The notes under the pieces are model-generated. The model did not search any database. It was not told where the DNA came from and saw nothing but the letters and a program-made list of their open reading frames with translations. DNA of 64,000 bases, from assembly GCF_005876955.1 (NCBI RefSeq), contig NZ_SSCL01000009.1, positions 115,671 to 179,670 of the forward strand, read 5' to 3'. Positions 52,076 through 60,560 of this stretch are shown here, one piece after another. The position numbers and the translations under genes are program-made. The stretch's first letter is position 1, and each line of letters starts with the position of its first letter. The DNA is from Sinomonas gamaensis (GTDB lineage Bacteria > Actinomycetota > Actinomycetes > Actinomycetales > Micrococcaceae).

Positions 52076-53306
52076 TGGCGAAGGCACTGGCGCCGGTGAG
52101 TGCCCGGCCGACGATGAGGGCGTTGATCTCGTGGGTGCCCTCGTAGGAGTAGACGGCTTCGGCGTCGGCGTGGAAGCGGGCAACGTCGGTGTCGAGCGTG
52201 ATCCCGTTGCCGCCGACGACCTCCCGCGCCAAGGCGACGGTCTCGCGCATGGCGAGGGACGTCTGCATCTTCGCGAGCGCGGAGTCCTGGTCGCGGTAGA
52301 TCCCGCGCTCCTGCTGCTCGGTGAGCCGGACGACGAGCGAAAGGCTCGCCGTCACGTTGCCCAGCATCCGGGCGAGCTTCTCCTGGACCAGCTGGAAGGA
52401 GCCCAGCTTCCGCCCGAACTGCTCGCGCTCGCGCACGTACCTGAGAGCGGCCTCGAAGGCGCCGGCCTGGATGCCCGTGGCGATCCACGCTACGTCCGAG
52501 CGCATGGCTCGCAGCATCGCGGCGACGTCCTTGAACGAGTTCACGTTGTGGAGCCGGTCCGCCTCGGTGACGCGGACGCCGTCCAAGGTGATGTGCGCGT
52601 TCTGCATCATCCGCAGCGCCGTCTTGCGGTGGATCTTCTCGACGACGACGCCGGGCGCCTCGCGCGGGACGAGGAACGCCTTGACCTGGCTGTCGGCGAC
52701 GTCGCGCGCGAAGACGGCGAGGACGTCCGCCGTGGCGGCCCCGCCGATCCAGCGCTTCGCCCCGTCGATGACCCACCCGCCGTCGTCTTCGCGCCTGGCC
52801 GTCGTCGCCAGCCCTCCCGCGATGTCGGATCCGTGCTCAGGCTCGGTGAGGCTGAAGACCCCCTTGAGCGAGAAGTCGACGACGCGCGGCATCCACTCCC
52901 GCTGCTGCTCCGGCGACGCGCCGACCCGGATCGCGGTGCGGAACAGCCCGGCCTGTGCCGTGTAGAACGTCGCGAGCGATGCGTCGGTGCGGGCGAGCTC
53001 GAAGATGCGGAAGCCCTGGTAGATCCCCCGGGCTGGCTGTCCGTCAGAGACGAGCTCGGCCGGCTCCATGAGATCCAGATCGACGAGCGGCTGCCGCAGC
53101 TCCTCGGGAAACTCGCCGCGCTCCCAGTACTCGCTCAGAAGCGGGCGCGCCTTCTCGTCGAGGAACGTGCGCAGCCGGCCAAGGACCCGGCGCTCGTCGT
53201 CCGTGAGGAGGGACTCGGCGTCGTACCAGTCGGCCACCTCGTAGAGGCGACTCCCCAGGCCCGCGGCGCTCACCACGCCTGCGGCGAATTCCGTCGTCGC
53301 ACTCAT
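52071..53306 (-). CDS. phdD: Acyl-CoA dehydrogenase of the phd set
   Basis: 411 residues with complete ACAD pattern: VFSLTEPEHGSDIAGGLATT, KRWIGGAATADVLAVFARD, REREQFGRKLGSFQLVQEKL, VGGNGITLDTDVARFHADAEAVYSYEGTHEIN with the catalytic Glu in YEGTHEI, glutaryl-CoA dehydrogenase-like. Predicted to introduce the double bond into dihydrocinnamoyl-CoA-type substrates. One base separates it from the hydrolase gene upstream. Confidence 0.87.
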   Translation of the reverse strand: MSATTEFAAGVVSAAGLGSRLYEVADWYDAESLLTDDERRVLGRLRTFLDEKARPLLSEYWERGEFPEELRQPLVDLDLMEPAELVSDGQPARGIYQGFRIFELARTDASLATFYTAQAGLFRTAIRVGASPEQQREWMPRVVDFSLKGVFSLTEPEHGSDIAGGLATTARREDDGGWVIDGAKRWIGGAATADVLAVFARDVADSQVKAFLVPREAPGVVVEKIHRKTALRMMQNAHITLDGVRVTEADRLHNVNSFKDVAAMLRAMRSDVAWIATGIQAGAFEAALRYVREREQFGRKLGSFQLVQEKLARMLGNVTASLSLVVRLTEQQERGIYRDQDSALAKMQTSLAMRETVALAREVVGGNGITLDTDVARFHADAEAVYSYEGTHEINALIVGRALTGASAFAK

Positions 53307-53307
53307 C

Positions 53308-54195
53308 TCACTCCCCCAGCCCGAGCACGCGCACGGCGTTGCCCTTGAGGATCTTGGGGCGCACCTCGTCCTTGAGCGGGAGGTCGGCGAAGGCGCCGAG
53401 CCACTTCTGCGGGGTGATGAGCGGGAAGTCGGTGCCGAAGAGGACCTTCTCCTGCAGGACCGAGTTCGAGGCTTTCACCAGCGACTCGGGGAAGTACTTC
53501 GGCGACCAGCCGGAGAGGTCGATGAAGACGTTCGCCTTGTGGGTGGCGATCGAGTTCGCCTCTTCCTGCCACGGCACGGATGGGTGGGCCATGATCACGG
53601 TGAGGCCGGGGAAGTCGGCGGCCACGTCGTCGAGCAGGAGCGGGTTCGAGTACCGCAGCTTGATCCCGTGCCCGCCGGGCAGGCCCGCGCCCATACCGTT
53701 CTGCCCGGTGTGGAAGACGGCCGGGAGACCGAGCTCCTGGAGCGCCTCCCACAGCGGGTAGAACTCCTCGCTGGAGGGGTCGAAGCCCTGCAGGGACGGA
53801 TGGAACTTGAAACCGCGCGCGCCGAGCTCGAGCGCCTGGTGCTTCGCGCGGGCTATCGCTTCTTCCCCGGTGCGCGGGTCCACGGAGCCGAACGGGATGA
53901 GGACGTCGTTGTGGCGTGCCGCGCCCTCGATGAGATCCTCGATGCTGTTGGGCTCGTGGCGGAGCTGCGTCCGTGCGTCGACCGTGAAGACGACGGCGGC
54001 CATGTTCAGCTCGCGGTACGTGTCCGCGATCTTGTCCAGGCTCGGGGAGCGGTCCTCGGCCTTGAAGTACTTTGCCGAGGCCTCGGTCAGGGCCGCCGGG
54101 AGGGACGTGTGCCCGCACGAGTCCACCTCGAGGTGGACGTGCATGTCGATCGCGTCGAGCTTGTCGACGTCGATCCCGAGCTCGTAGCGGGGCAT
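53308..54195 (-). CDS. phdC: Amidohydrolase-fold hydrolase of the phd set
   Basis: 295 residues. Metal-dependent TIM-barrel hydrolase: DAIDMHVHLEVDSCG (HxH), GARGFKFHPSLQGFDP, PAVFHTGQNG, VIMAHPSVPWQEEA and FGTDFPLITPQ (final Asp). In corynebacterial/rhodococcal phd clusters the matching gene is assigned to hydrolysis of the beta-ketoacyl-CoA, releasing the benzoate-type acid and acetyl-CoA. Two bases separate it from the SDR gene. Confidence 0.82.
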   Translation of the reverse strand: MPRYELGIDVDKLDAIDMHVHLEVDSCGHTSLPAALTEASAKYFKAEDRSPSLDKIADTYRELNMAAVVFTVDARTQLRHEPNSIEDLIEGAARHNDVLIPFGSVDPRTGEEAIARAKHQALELGARGFKFHPSLQGFDPSSEEFYPLWEALQELGLPAVFHTGQNGMGAGLPGGHGIKLRYSNPLLLDDVAADFPGLTVIMAHPSVPWQEEANSIATHKANVFIDLSGWSPKYFPESLVKASNSVLQEKVLFGTDFPLITPQKWLGAFADLPLKDEVRPKILKGNAVRVLGLGE

Positions 54196-54197
54196 GG

Positions 54198-55133
54198 TCA
54201 GTGGGCCTCTGCGGGGGCGGGTTGGAGGTTCTCGGGCAGCGGCAGGAACTCCTCGCCCACGCTCTGCAGGTGCCCGCCGATGATCTCGGCGCCGCGCTCC
54301 TGGAGCGCCTCGTAGGTCCAGCCGCCCTCGCGGTAGTCGGTGGTCGCCGGCTCGGGGTGGGTCCAGACCTGGAGGCGGTCGCCGCCGGCGCCGATGGCCT
54401 GGCCGGTGATCCCGGCTGCCTCGTCGGAGGCGAGGTACGCGATGAGGCCGGCGACGTCGTCGGCCGTTCCGAAGCCGAGACCGTGCCGGAAGAACGCCGG
54501 CATGGCCTCGCCGCGCTCATCGGCCTCGACAGCCTTGGCGAAGTACGGGACGGTCTTCGTCATCGCGGTCGCAGCGACGGGGATGACGGCGTTGACCGTC
54601 ACGCCGGCCTTCTTCATCTCCAGCGCCCACGTGCGCACCATGCCCACAATGCCCGCCTTCGCGGCGGCGTAGTTGGTCTGGCCGAAGTTCCCGCGCTGTC
54701 CGGTCGGGGAACCGATCGTGATGATCCGGCCCTGGATGCTGTTGGCCTTGAAGTAGGAGAACGCCTCGCGGACACAGGTGAAGGTGCCGCGGAGGTGGAC
54801 GTTGATCACGAGGTCGAAGTCCTCGTCCGTCATCTTCAGCAGGCTCTTGTCCCGCAGGATCCCCGCGTTCGTGACGAGGATGTCGAGGCGGCCGAACGCG
54901 TTCACCGCGCCGTCCACGAGCGCCTTCGCGGCTTCCGTCGAGCCAACGGGGACGACGACGGCGGTCGCCTTGCCGCCGTCGGCCTCGATCTGCGCGACCG
55001 CAGCAGCCGCCGTCTCCTCGTTGACGTCGTTGACGACCACGGCGGCCCCCTGCCGGGCGAGCTGCCTCGCGTAGGCCAGGCCGAGCCCCTGCCCGCTTCC
55101 GGTGACGATCGCTACCTTGCCTGCCAGGCTCAT
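54198..55133 (-). CDS. phdB: Short-chain dehydrogenase of the phd set
   Basis: 311 residues from ATG 55133 with AGGGAG seven bases upstream. Classical SDR: TGSGQGLGLAYARQLARQG, NDVN cofactor selectivity region, NAGILRDKSLLKM, and the Ser-Tyr-Lys site in TIGSPTGQRGNFGQTNYAAAKAG. Longer than FabG (a ~50-residue C-terminal extension). It would oxidise the beta-hydroxyacyl-CoA to the beta-keto form. First gene of the operon, divergent from the MarR regulator. Confidence 0.87.
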   Translation of the reverse strand: MSLAGKVAIVTGSGQGLGLAYARQLARQGAAVVVNDVNEETAAAAVAQIEADGGKATAVVVPVGSTEAAKALVDGAVNAFGRLDILVTNAGILRDKSLLKMTDEDFDLVINVHLRGTFTCVREAFSYFKANSIQGRIITIGSPTGQRGNFGQTNYAAAKAGIVGMVRTWALEMKKAGVTVNAVIPVAATAMTKTVPYFAKAVEADERGEAMPAFFRHGLGFGTADDVAGLIAYLASDEAAGITGQAIGAGGDRLQVWTHPEPATTDYREGGWTYEALQERGAEIIGGHLQSVGEEFLPLPENLQPAPAEAH

Positions 55134-55220
55134 CCCGTGCTCCCTCGCACTCGTGCTGCTCGGTCTCATTGGTTCGGCTCCTCGGCCATGAGACCCTTGT
55201 CACGATCCATGAAAGGACGG

Positions 55221-55245
55221 ATCATTGAAAATGTCAACGATTGGT
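55221..55245. promoter_or_regulatory. Candidate phdR operator
   Basis: Short dyad TTGA-aaatg-TCAA (55225-55237) inside ATCATTGAAAATGTCAACGA, 30 bp before the MarR gene start and in the shared divergent promoter region. Confidence 0.45.
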
Positions 55246-55268
55246 TCTGAGGATGTTTGGAGGCTCGC

Positions 55269-55724
55269 GTGAGTGTGCAGGACGAGGCTGTGGTGCCGCG
55301 GCTTGCGGAGGCGGCGATTGCCGACGACGTCGGCCTCCTCCTTGCAAAGCTGCACGCCGCTGGGTCGGTGCTCAACAACAAGGCGCTGGCTGAGTTCGGT
55401 CTGCGGGAGCGTTCGTACTCAGTGTTGCGACTCGCCTGCAGCGGACTTGAACCGACCCAGCGCGAGCTCGCGGAGTTCCTGAGCCTGGACCCGAGCCAGA
55501 TCGTGGCACTCGTGGACGAACTCGAGGGACGCGGACTCGTATACCGGGAACAGGGGCGCACCGACCGACGGCAGAAGATCGTGCTCGCGACACCCGAAGG
55601 CGAGCGCCTGCATGCTGGGGCTTCCGCCGCGATTGCCGCATGCGAGCACGAGCAGCTCGCCGCACTCACCGATGCGGAGGCGGCGACCCTGCGGAAGCTC
55701 CTGCGGAAGGCCCTCTGGGCCTAA
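55269..55724 (+). CDS. phdR: MarR-family regulator of the phd cluster
   Basis: 151 residues from GTG 55269 with GGAGG six bases upstream. MarR winged helix: LRERSYSVLRLACSGLEPTQRELAEFL, SLDPSQIVALVDELEGRGLV, wing REQGRTDRRQKIVLA. Divergent from the six phd genes, as in other actinobacteria where a CoA-ester intermediate releases PhdR from DNA. Name rests on context. Confidence 0.83.
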   Translation: MSVQDEAVVPRLAEAAIADDVGLLLAKLHAAGSVLNNKALAEFGLRERSYSVLRLACSGLEPTQRELAEFLSLDPSQIVALVDELEGRGLVYREQGRTDRRQKIVLATPEGERLHAGASAAIAACEHEQLAALTDAEAATLRKLLRKALWA

Positions 55725-55781
55725 CGCCTGACGATGACTATCTCTTTCGGATATCAGATCGGGCCCCGAAATGGGCTGCCC

Positions 55782-56396
55782 TTATTGCGGGTCATCTAGC
55801 GGTTTCGCCTGGTCGGTCTTCTCCAGCTTGCCGACCAAGTCCAACCCGCCCTCGGCCCATTCGATCTCGGCGCGCGCCCGGGCAATCATGCCCTCATAAG
55901 CGAAGACCTTGTAGGCGGTAATCCGATCTGCGTCCTCTGGAGGCTTGCCCTCAATGCGCTTCGCGAGCGTCGGATTCGAGTGGTCGCGAAGGGTGCGGAT
56001 CATCTCCTTCCAGTCATCGATTCGAGCGGAGTGATAGGCGATATGCGCCGTGAAGAAATCCATGGACGCCTTCGGGTCAGCCCACTCGAGGTAGGCGGCC
56101 CGCAGGCGGATAGGATCGCGCTCCCGCTGATAATCGGGCGGCTCATTGAGCCAGCGCTGAAATGACTCGACTCCAGCCTCGGTGATGGAGTAGCGCTTCT
56201 TCGTGCCCCGCTTCCCCCAGGCCACGCTCTCGCCGCGGATGAGGCCGTCCTGCTCCATGCGGCGCAGCTCGGGATAGATCTGTGAGTCGGGGGCATGCCA
56301 CACGTAGCCGACCGAGGTCTGGAAGTTCTTGTACACGTCGTAGCCCGTCATGGGCTGCGACGTCAGCATCGCCAAGAGCGCGTTCCTGAGGCTCAC
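55782..56396 (-). CDS. vanR: PadR-family regulator of the vanillate genes
   Basis: 204 residues. PadR winged helix: LRNALLAMLTSQPMTGYDVYK, HAPDSQIYPELRRMEQDGLI, wing VAWGKRGTKKRYSITEAG; C-terminal Vir-like helical dimer domain. Divergent from vanA with 119 bp between, containing two perfect 8-bp-arm palindromes. Corynebacterium VanR is also PadR-type and answers to vanillate, so the same role is inferred. Confidence 0.88.
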   Translation of the reverse strand: MSLRNALLAMLTSQPMTGYDVYKNFQTSVGYVWHAPDSQIYPELRRMEQDGLIRGESVAWGKRGTKKRYSITEAGVESFQRWLNEPPDYQRERDPIRLRAAYLEWADPKASMDFFTAHIAYHSARIDDWKEMIRTLRDHSNPTLAKRIEGKPPEDADRITAYKVFAYEGMIARARAEIEWAEGGLDLVGKLEKTDQAKPLDDPQ

Positions 56397-56422
56397 GTGG
56401 CTACCCTATCCGCCTCTTGCAA

Positions 56423-56483
56423 CTATCTATATCCATAGATAGAGTGTGTTTTACTTCACAGACTATCTATGGCGATAGATAGT
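56423..56483. promoter_or_regulatory. Twin VanR/PadR operators
   Basis: CTATCTAT-atcc-ATAGATAG (56423-56442) and ACTATCTAT-ggcg-ATAGATAGT (56462-56483). Centres are 40 bp apart, near four helical turns, so two dimers would sit on the same DNA face. CAGACT between them may be the vanA -10 box, which would be covered. Confidence 0.82.
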
Positions 56484-56515
56484 CGGCACCGTCAACGCGG
56501 ACGGAAAGGACACCG

Positions 56516-57625
56516 ATGTCTACCACTCGCACCACCAACAAGACCCTCGCCCACCCCTTCAACGCCTGGTACGTCGCCGGCTGGGACTACGAGCTCACCC
56601 GCAAGCCCTTCGCGCGCACCATTGCTGGCCGCCCGCTCGCGCTCTTTCGTACCGAGGACGGCCGTCCAGTCGCTCTGGCCGACGCCTGCTGGCACCGCCT
56701 CGCCCCGCTTTCGATGGGAAAGACGGTGGGCCGTGATGAGATCCAGTGCCCGTATCACGGCATCACCTACAACTCCGCCGGCAGGTGCACGTCGATGCCG
56801 GCGCAGGAGACCATCAACCCCTCCGCCACGGTTCCCTCGTTCCCAATCGTGGACCGCTACCGCTTCGCCTGGGTCTGGCTGGGAGATCCAAAGGAGGCCG
56901 ACCCGGCCCTCATCCCGGACATGCATCAGATGAGCTCCCCGGACTGGGCCGGGGACGGCGAGACGATCTACGCCCCCTGCAACTACCAGCTCGTGCTCGA
57001 CAACCTGATGGACCTCACGCACGAGGAGTTCGTCCACTCCTCCTCGATCGGGCAGGAGGAGCTCAGCGCCTCAGATTTCAAGGTCACCCACGACGAACGC
57101 ACCGTGACCGTCTCGCGTTGGATGTTCGACATTGAGGCACCGCCGTTCTGGCTGAAGAACATGCGCGACAAATTTCCCGGCTTCGAGGGCCGGGTGGACC
57201 GCTGGCAGATCATCCGCTTCGAGGCGCCGTCGACCATCACCATCGACGTCGGCGTCGCCAGGGCCGGGACGGGAGCGTTCGACGGCGACCGCAGCCAAGG
57301 CGTGAACGGCTACGTCATGAACACGATCTCCCCGGAAACGGACAAGACGTGCCACTACTTCTGGGCGTTTATGCGCAATTACTGCCTTGAGAGCCAGCTC
57401 ATCACCACTCAACTCCGCAACGGCGTGCACGGTGTGTTCGGAGAGGACGAGGCCATGCTCAAGGCCCAACAGGCGGCCATTGACGCCAATCCCGACTACG
57501 AGTTCTACAGCCTCAATATCGACGCTGGCGGCATGTGGGTCCGGAGGCTCATCGAGCGGATGCTCGAGGCAGAGGGGCGCCTCGCATCCTCCACGGCGGA
57601 GCAGCCCGCGCCGGTCGGGGCCTGA
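56516..57625 (+). CDS. vanA: Vanillate O-demethylase, oxygenase subunit
   Basis: 369 residues with AAGGA before the ATG. Rieske [2Fe-2S] ligands Cys58/His60 (ACWHRLAPLS) and Cys78/His81 (IQCPYHGITYN), then the mononuclear iron site in NLMDLTHEEFVHSSSIG (His, His) with a later Asp. It removes the methyl group from vanillate as formaldehyde, giving protocatechuate, with electrons from VanB. First gene of vanABK under VanR operators. Confidence 0.93.
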   Translation: MSTTRTTNKTLAHPFNAWYVAGWDYELTRKPFARTIAGRPLALFRTEDGRPVALADACWHRLAPLSMGKTVGRDEIQCPYHGITYNSAGRCTSMPAQETINPSATVPSFPIVDRYRFAWVWLGDPKEADPALIPDMHQMSSPDWAGDGETIYAPCNYQLVLDNLMDLTHEEFVHSSSIGQEELSASDFKVTHDERTVTVSRWMFDIEAPPFWLKNMRDKFPGFEGRVDRWQIIRFEAPSTITIDVGVARAGTGAFDGDRSQGVNGYVMNTISPETDKTCHYFWAFMRNYCLESQLITTQLRNGVHGVFGEDEAMLKAQQAAIDANPDYEFYSLNIDAGGMWVRRLIERMLEAEGRLASSTAEQPAPVGA

Positions 57626-57627
57626 TC

Positions 57628-58641
57628 ATGGCCGCCAACTCCAGCGCCGTCTGGCAGAAGGGCCGGGTCGTTGAAACCCTCGACGTCGCCCGCGGGATCC
57701 GGCGCATCGTCATCGAGCCGGATGCCCCCGTGGCGGCGGCGCCCGGCACCCACGTGGATGTCGCCGTCGTCGTCAATGGGGAGCGGGAGGTGCGGTCCTA
57801 CTCCGTGGTGGAAACGAACGACGACGGCAGGCGCCTTGCGCTCTCAGTCTTCCGGACGCCCGCCTCCCGCGGCGGATCGATCTTCATGCACGGACTCGTG
57901 GCCGGGGACGACGTGGCCATCACCCAACCCATGCAGAACTTCCCACTTCGCGTCGGGGCCCCGCGATACGTCATCCTCGCCGGTGGAATCGGGGTGACCG
58001 CCGTCCTCGGCATGGCCCGCCAGCTCGCCCGACTCGGCGCCGACTACCGGTTCGTCTACGCCGGACGCAGCCGCGACGCGATGGCCTACCTCAACGAGCT
58101 CCTTGCTGAGCATGGTGACCGGCTTGAGGTGCACGTCGACGCGGAAGGAACGCAGCTTGACGTGCCGGCGCTGGTCAGCGGCCTCGATCTGGACACCGAG
58201 CTGTATATGTGCGGTCCGATCCGGCTCATGGATGCCGTCCGGCGCTCCTGGCAGGACTTCGAGCTGAGTCTGCCGAACCTTCGCTACGAGACGTTCGGCA
58301 ACAGCGGATGGTTCGACCCTCAGGAGTTCGTTGTACGGATTCCCCGGCTCGGCATCGAAGCCCTCGTCCCCAAAGACCGCTCCATGCTCGAAGCCCTCGA
58401 AGCCGCGGGAGCCGACATGATGTTCGACTGCCGAAAAGGCGAATGCGGCCTTTGCGAGGTCGACGTGCTGGAGCTTCGCGGCGACATCGACCACCGCGAC
58501 GTCTTCTACAGCGAACGCCAGCAGCAGGCCTCCGCCAAGATGTGCTGCTGCGTCTCCCGTGTCATTGCCAAGAATCCCCTCGGCTCCTCCCCCGTCCTCA
58601 GTGGCAACGGGCGCGCCGTCGTCAGCATCGAGGTGAGCTGA
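57628..58641 (+). CDS. vanB: Vanillate O-demethylase, reductase subunit
   Basis: 337 residues from ATG 57628, two bases after vanA. Class IA reductase: FMN domain with EVRSYSVVE, NAD-binding part (YVILAGGIGVTAVLGMARQL, ELYMCGPIRLMDAV) and C-terminal plant-type [2Fe-2S] ferredoxin with Cys268, 273, 276 (DCRKGECGLC) and a late Cys in CCCVSR. It passes electrons from NADH to VanA. The CCC triplet near 306 is unusual but includes the fourth ligand. Confidence 0.93.
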   Translation: MAANSSAVWQKGRVVETLDVARGIRRIVIEPDAPVAAAPGTHVDVAVVVNGEREVRSYSVVETNDDGRRLALSVFRTPASRGGSIFMHGLVAGDDVAITQPMQNFPLRVGAPRYVILAGGIGVTAVLGMARQLARLGADYRFVYAGRSRDAMAYLNELLAEHGDRLEVHVDAEGTQLDVPALVSGLDLDTELYMCGPIRLMDAVRRSWQDFELSLPNLRYETFGNSGWFDPQEFVVRIPRLGIEALVPKDRSMLEALEAAGADMMFDCRKGECGLCEVDVLELRGDIDHRDVFYSERQQQASAKMCCCVSRVIAKNPLGSSPVLSGNGRAVVSIEVS

Positions 58642-58643
58642 AC

Positions 58644-60014
58644 ATGACCACCGATCTCCGGGCGCGCATCGAAACGTCCCCCATGGGCGCAGGCCAGTGG
58701 GCCATCGTCGCCCTCTGCACGCTCCTCAACGCCGTAGACGGTTTCGACGTCCTCGCCATGGCGTTCACGTCCGCGCGAGTGTCCAAGGACTTCGGTCTGA
58801 CTGGCAGCGAGCTCGGCCTCCTGCTCAGCGCGGGGCTTGTCGGCATGGCCCTCGGGTCCCTTCTCATCGGCCCGATTGCGGACAGGTTCGGCCGACGTCC
58901 CACGCTCCTCGCTTCCGTCGCCACCTCCGCCGCCGGCATGCTCCTGTCCGCGACCGCCACAAGCGCTGTCCCCCTGGGCCTCTGGCGGGTTGTGACAGGG
59001 CTCGGCGTCGGCGGCATTCTCGCGTGCACGAACGTACTGGTCAGCGAATTCTCGTCCACGCGCTCGCGCAGCCTGGCCATCAGCATCGTCACCGCAGGCT
59101 ATGGGCTCGGGGCGACCCTCGGCGGAGGGGCTGCTGTGTGGCTGCAGGCGCAGTTCGGCTGGCATGCGGTCTTCCTCGGCGGTGGACTCGTGACGGTCCT
59201 CTTGCTCGCGCTCGCGTTCGGGCTTGCCCCCGAAAGCGTCGACTTCCTGCTCACTCGGCGGCCGCGGGGGTATGACGCGAAGCTCAGGCGGCTCGCTCGC
59301 CGGCTCCGACTCGCCGAGACGGCGTTCGTGGAAGGAGCACCGACAGTGCGCGTCGGCTCGGCTGCCCCGGCCCGGAACCCCCTGAGCAGCCTGTTCGATG
59401 CCTCCAATCGTCGCTCCACCCTCTTGGTCTGGGTGTCTTTCTTCGCGGTGATGTTCGGCTTCTACTTCGTCAACAGCTGGACACCGAAACTTCTCGTCAC
59501 CGCGGGAATGACCGAGAGCCAAGGCGTGGTCGGCGGCCTGGCGCTCACTCTTGGGGGCACCGTCGGCTCGGTTCTCTTTGGAGCTTTCGCTTCGAAATGG
59601 GCAAGTCGAACCGTGATGATCTGGTTCACAGTCCTTGCCGCCATCGCGACAGCGGTCTTCATCTCTGCCGCGGGAATTCTGGTTCTCGCCTTTGCGATCG
59701 GCGTGGTGCTTGGCGGTCTGATCAACGGCTGCATTGCGGGCTTGTATGTGATCGCCCCGTCGGTCTACCCGACGGCTATCAGGAGTACGGGCGTGGGCTG
59801 GGGGATTGGGATCGGCCGAGCCGGCGCGATCCTCGCGCCCACCGCCACCGGCGCACTCTTGGACGCCGGGTGGACCCCGAGCGGCCTGTACCTCGGCGTG
59901 GGAGCCATCGTGCTCATCGCCACGGCGGCCGTCTTCCTCCTGCCGCGATCCGGCTCTCCCTCGGGCGTCTCCCAAGGCGAACCGTCATCCGTGAGCCTGC
60001 CACACACCCGCTAG
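58644..60014 (+). CDS. vanK: AAHS-type MFS transporter, vanillate/protocatechuate uptake
   Basis: 456 residues, 12 helices, start two bases after vanB. Aromatic acid:H+ symporter signature: CTLLNAVDGFDVLAMAFTS in helix 1 (the DGxD motif), GPIADRFGRRPTLLAS, and STRSRSLAISIVTAGYGLG. Third gene of the vanABK operon as in Corynebacterium. A weak TGACCC/GGGTCA hairpin follows the stop. Confidence 0.9.
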   Translation: MTTDLRARIETSPMGAGQWAIVALCTLLNAVDGFDVLAMAFTSARVSKDFGLTGSELGLLLSAGLVGMALGSLLIGPIADRFGRRPTLLASVATSAAGMLLSATATSAVPLGLWRVVTGLGVGGILACTNVLVSEFSSTRSRSLAISIVTAGYGLGATLGGGAAVWLQAQFGWHAVFLGGGLVTVLLLALAFGLAPESVDFLLTRRPRGYDAKLRRLARRLRLAETAFVEGAPTVRVGSAAPARNPLSSLFDASNRRSTLLVWVSFFAVMFGFYFVNSWTPKLLVTAGMTESQGVVGGLALTLGGTVGSVLFGAFASKWASRTVMIWFTVLAAIATAVFISAAGILVLAFAIGVVLGGLINGCIAGLYVIAPSVYPTAIRSTGVGWGIGIGRAGAILAPTATGALLDAGWTPSGLYLGVGAIVLIATAAVFLLPRSGSPSGVSQGEPSSVSLPHTR

Positions 60015-60040
60015 CGTCAATGACATGACCCATTGCGGGG

Positions 60041-60289
60041 TCACCCGCGCTGCAACTCGCGCATAAGGCCCTCCATCGCCAGCCGCGCCTTCTTCCGGCC
60101 GGAGACGATCATGACGAACGCCATCATGACCAAGGCGAAGGACATCAGAATGCTCACGTTCGGGCGCATCGGCACGGTGATCCCAAAGAAGAAGAGAACG
60201 ATACCGATGGCAGCGATCTCGATGCCGGAACTGACGCGTGCTTCGCCCGCCACCCTCTGCGCTTCGAACCACGCTTCCATCTCGTTCAT
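60041..60289 (-). CDS. Small two-helix membrane protein
   Basis: 82 residues. Amphipathic N-terminus MNEMEAWFEAQRVAGEARVS, two membrane helices (IEIAAIGIVLFFFGITVPM, ILMSFALVMMAFVMIVS) and a basic end GRKKARLAMEGLMRELQRG. GGGAGGG precedes the ATG. Function unknown. Convergent with vanK; the preceding minus-strand gene (55 residues) ends 103 bp upstream. Confidence 0.65.
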   Translation of the reverse strand: MNEMEAWFEAQRVAGEARVSSGIEIAAIGIVLFFFGITVPMRPNVSILMSFALVMMAFVMIVSGRKKARLAMEGLMRELQRG

Positions 60290-60392
60290 CGCACACGCCC
60301 TCCCAGCAAGAGATGCCCCTATGGGTCACTGATACCCGGAGGAGACGTGGTTGTACCCACAGACGTCGGGCCGGGGTGGCAGGACGGACCCC

Positions 60393-60560
60393 TCATTTCC
60401 GCAGGCGACGGAGCGAACGCTTCATCCTCCGACGGGAACCCTTCATGTTCCGACGAGAATGCTTGATACTCCGTCGGGCCCTCTTGCGGAGGGAGGCGAC
60501 TGCGAAACGGACCCCAACGAGCAGGGCGGCCACCAGCACGGCGCGGAAGATTCTCTTCAT
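60393..60560 (-). CDS. 55-residue membrane-anchored, Arg/Lys-rich protein
   Basis: Starts at ATG 60560, overlapping the stop of the SRPBCC gene as ATGA, and stops at TGA 60393-60395. It begins MKRIFRAVLVAALLVGVRFA, a short hydrophobic helix with positive N-terminus. The rest is a strongly cationic tail of four heptads: ARRSIKH, SRRNMKG, SRRRMKR, SLRRLRK. The heptads come from a degenerate 21-bp tandem repeat. Predicted small membrane protein with an inner basic tail that could touch nucleic acid or acidic lipids. Unknown family. Confidence 0.6.
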   Translation of the reverse strand: MKRIFRAVLVAALLVGVRFAVASLRKRARRSIKHSRRNMKGSRRRMKRSLRRLRK

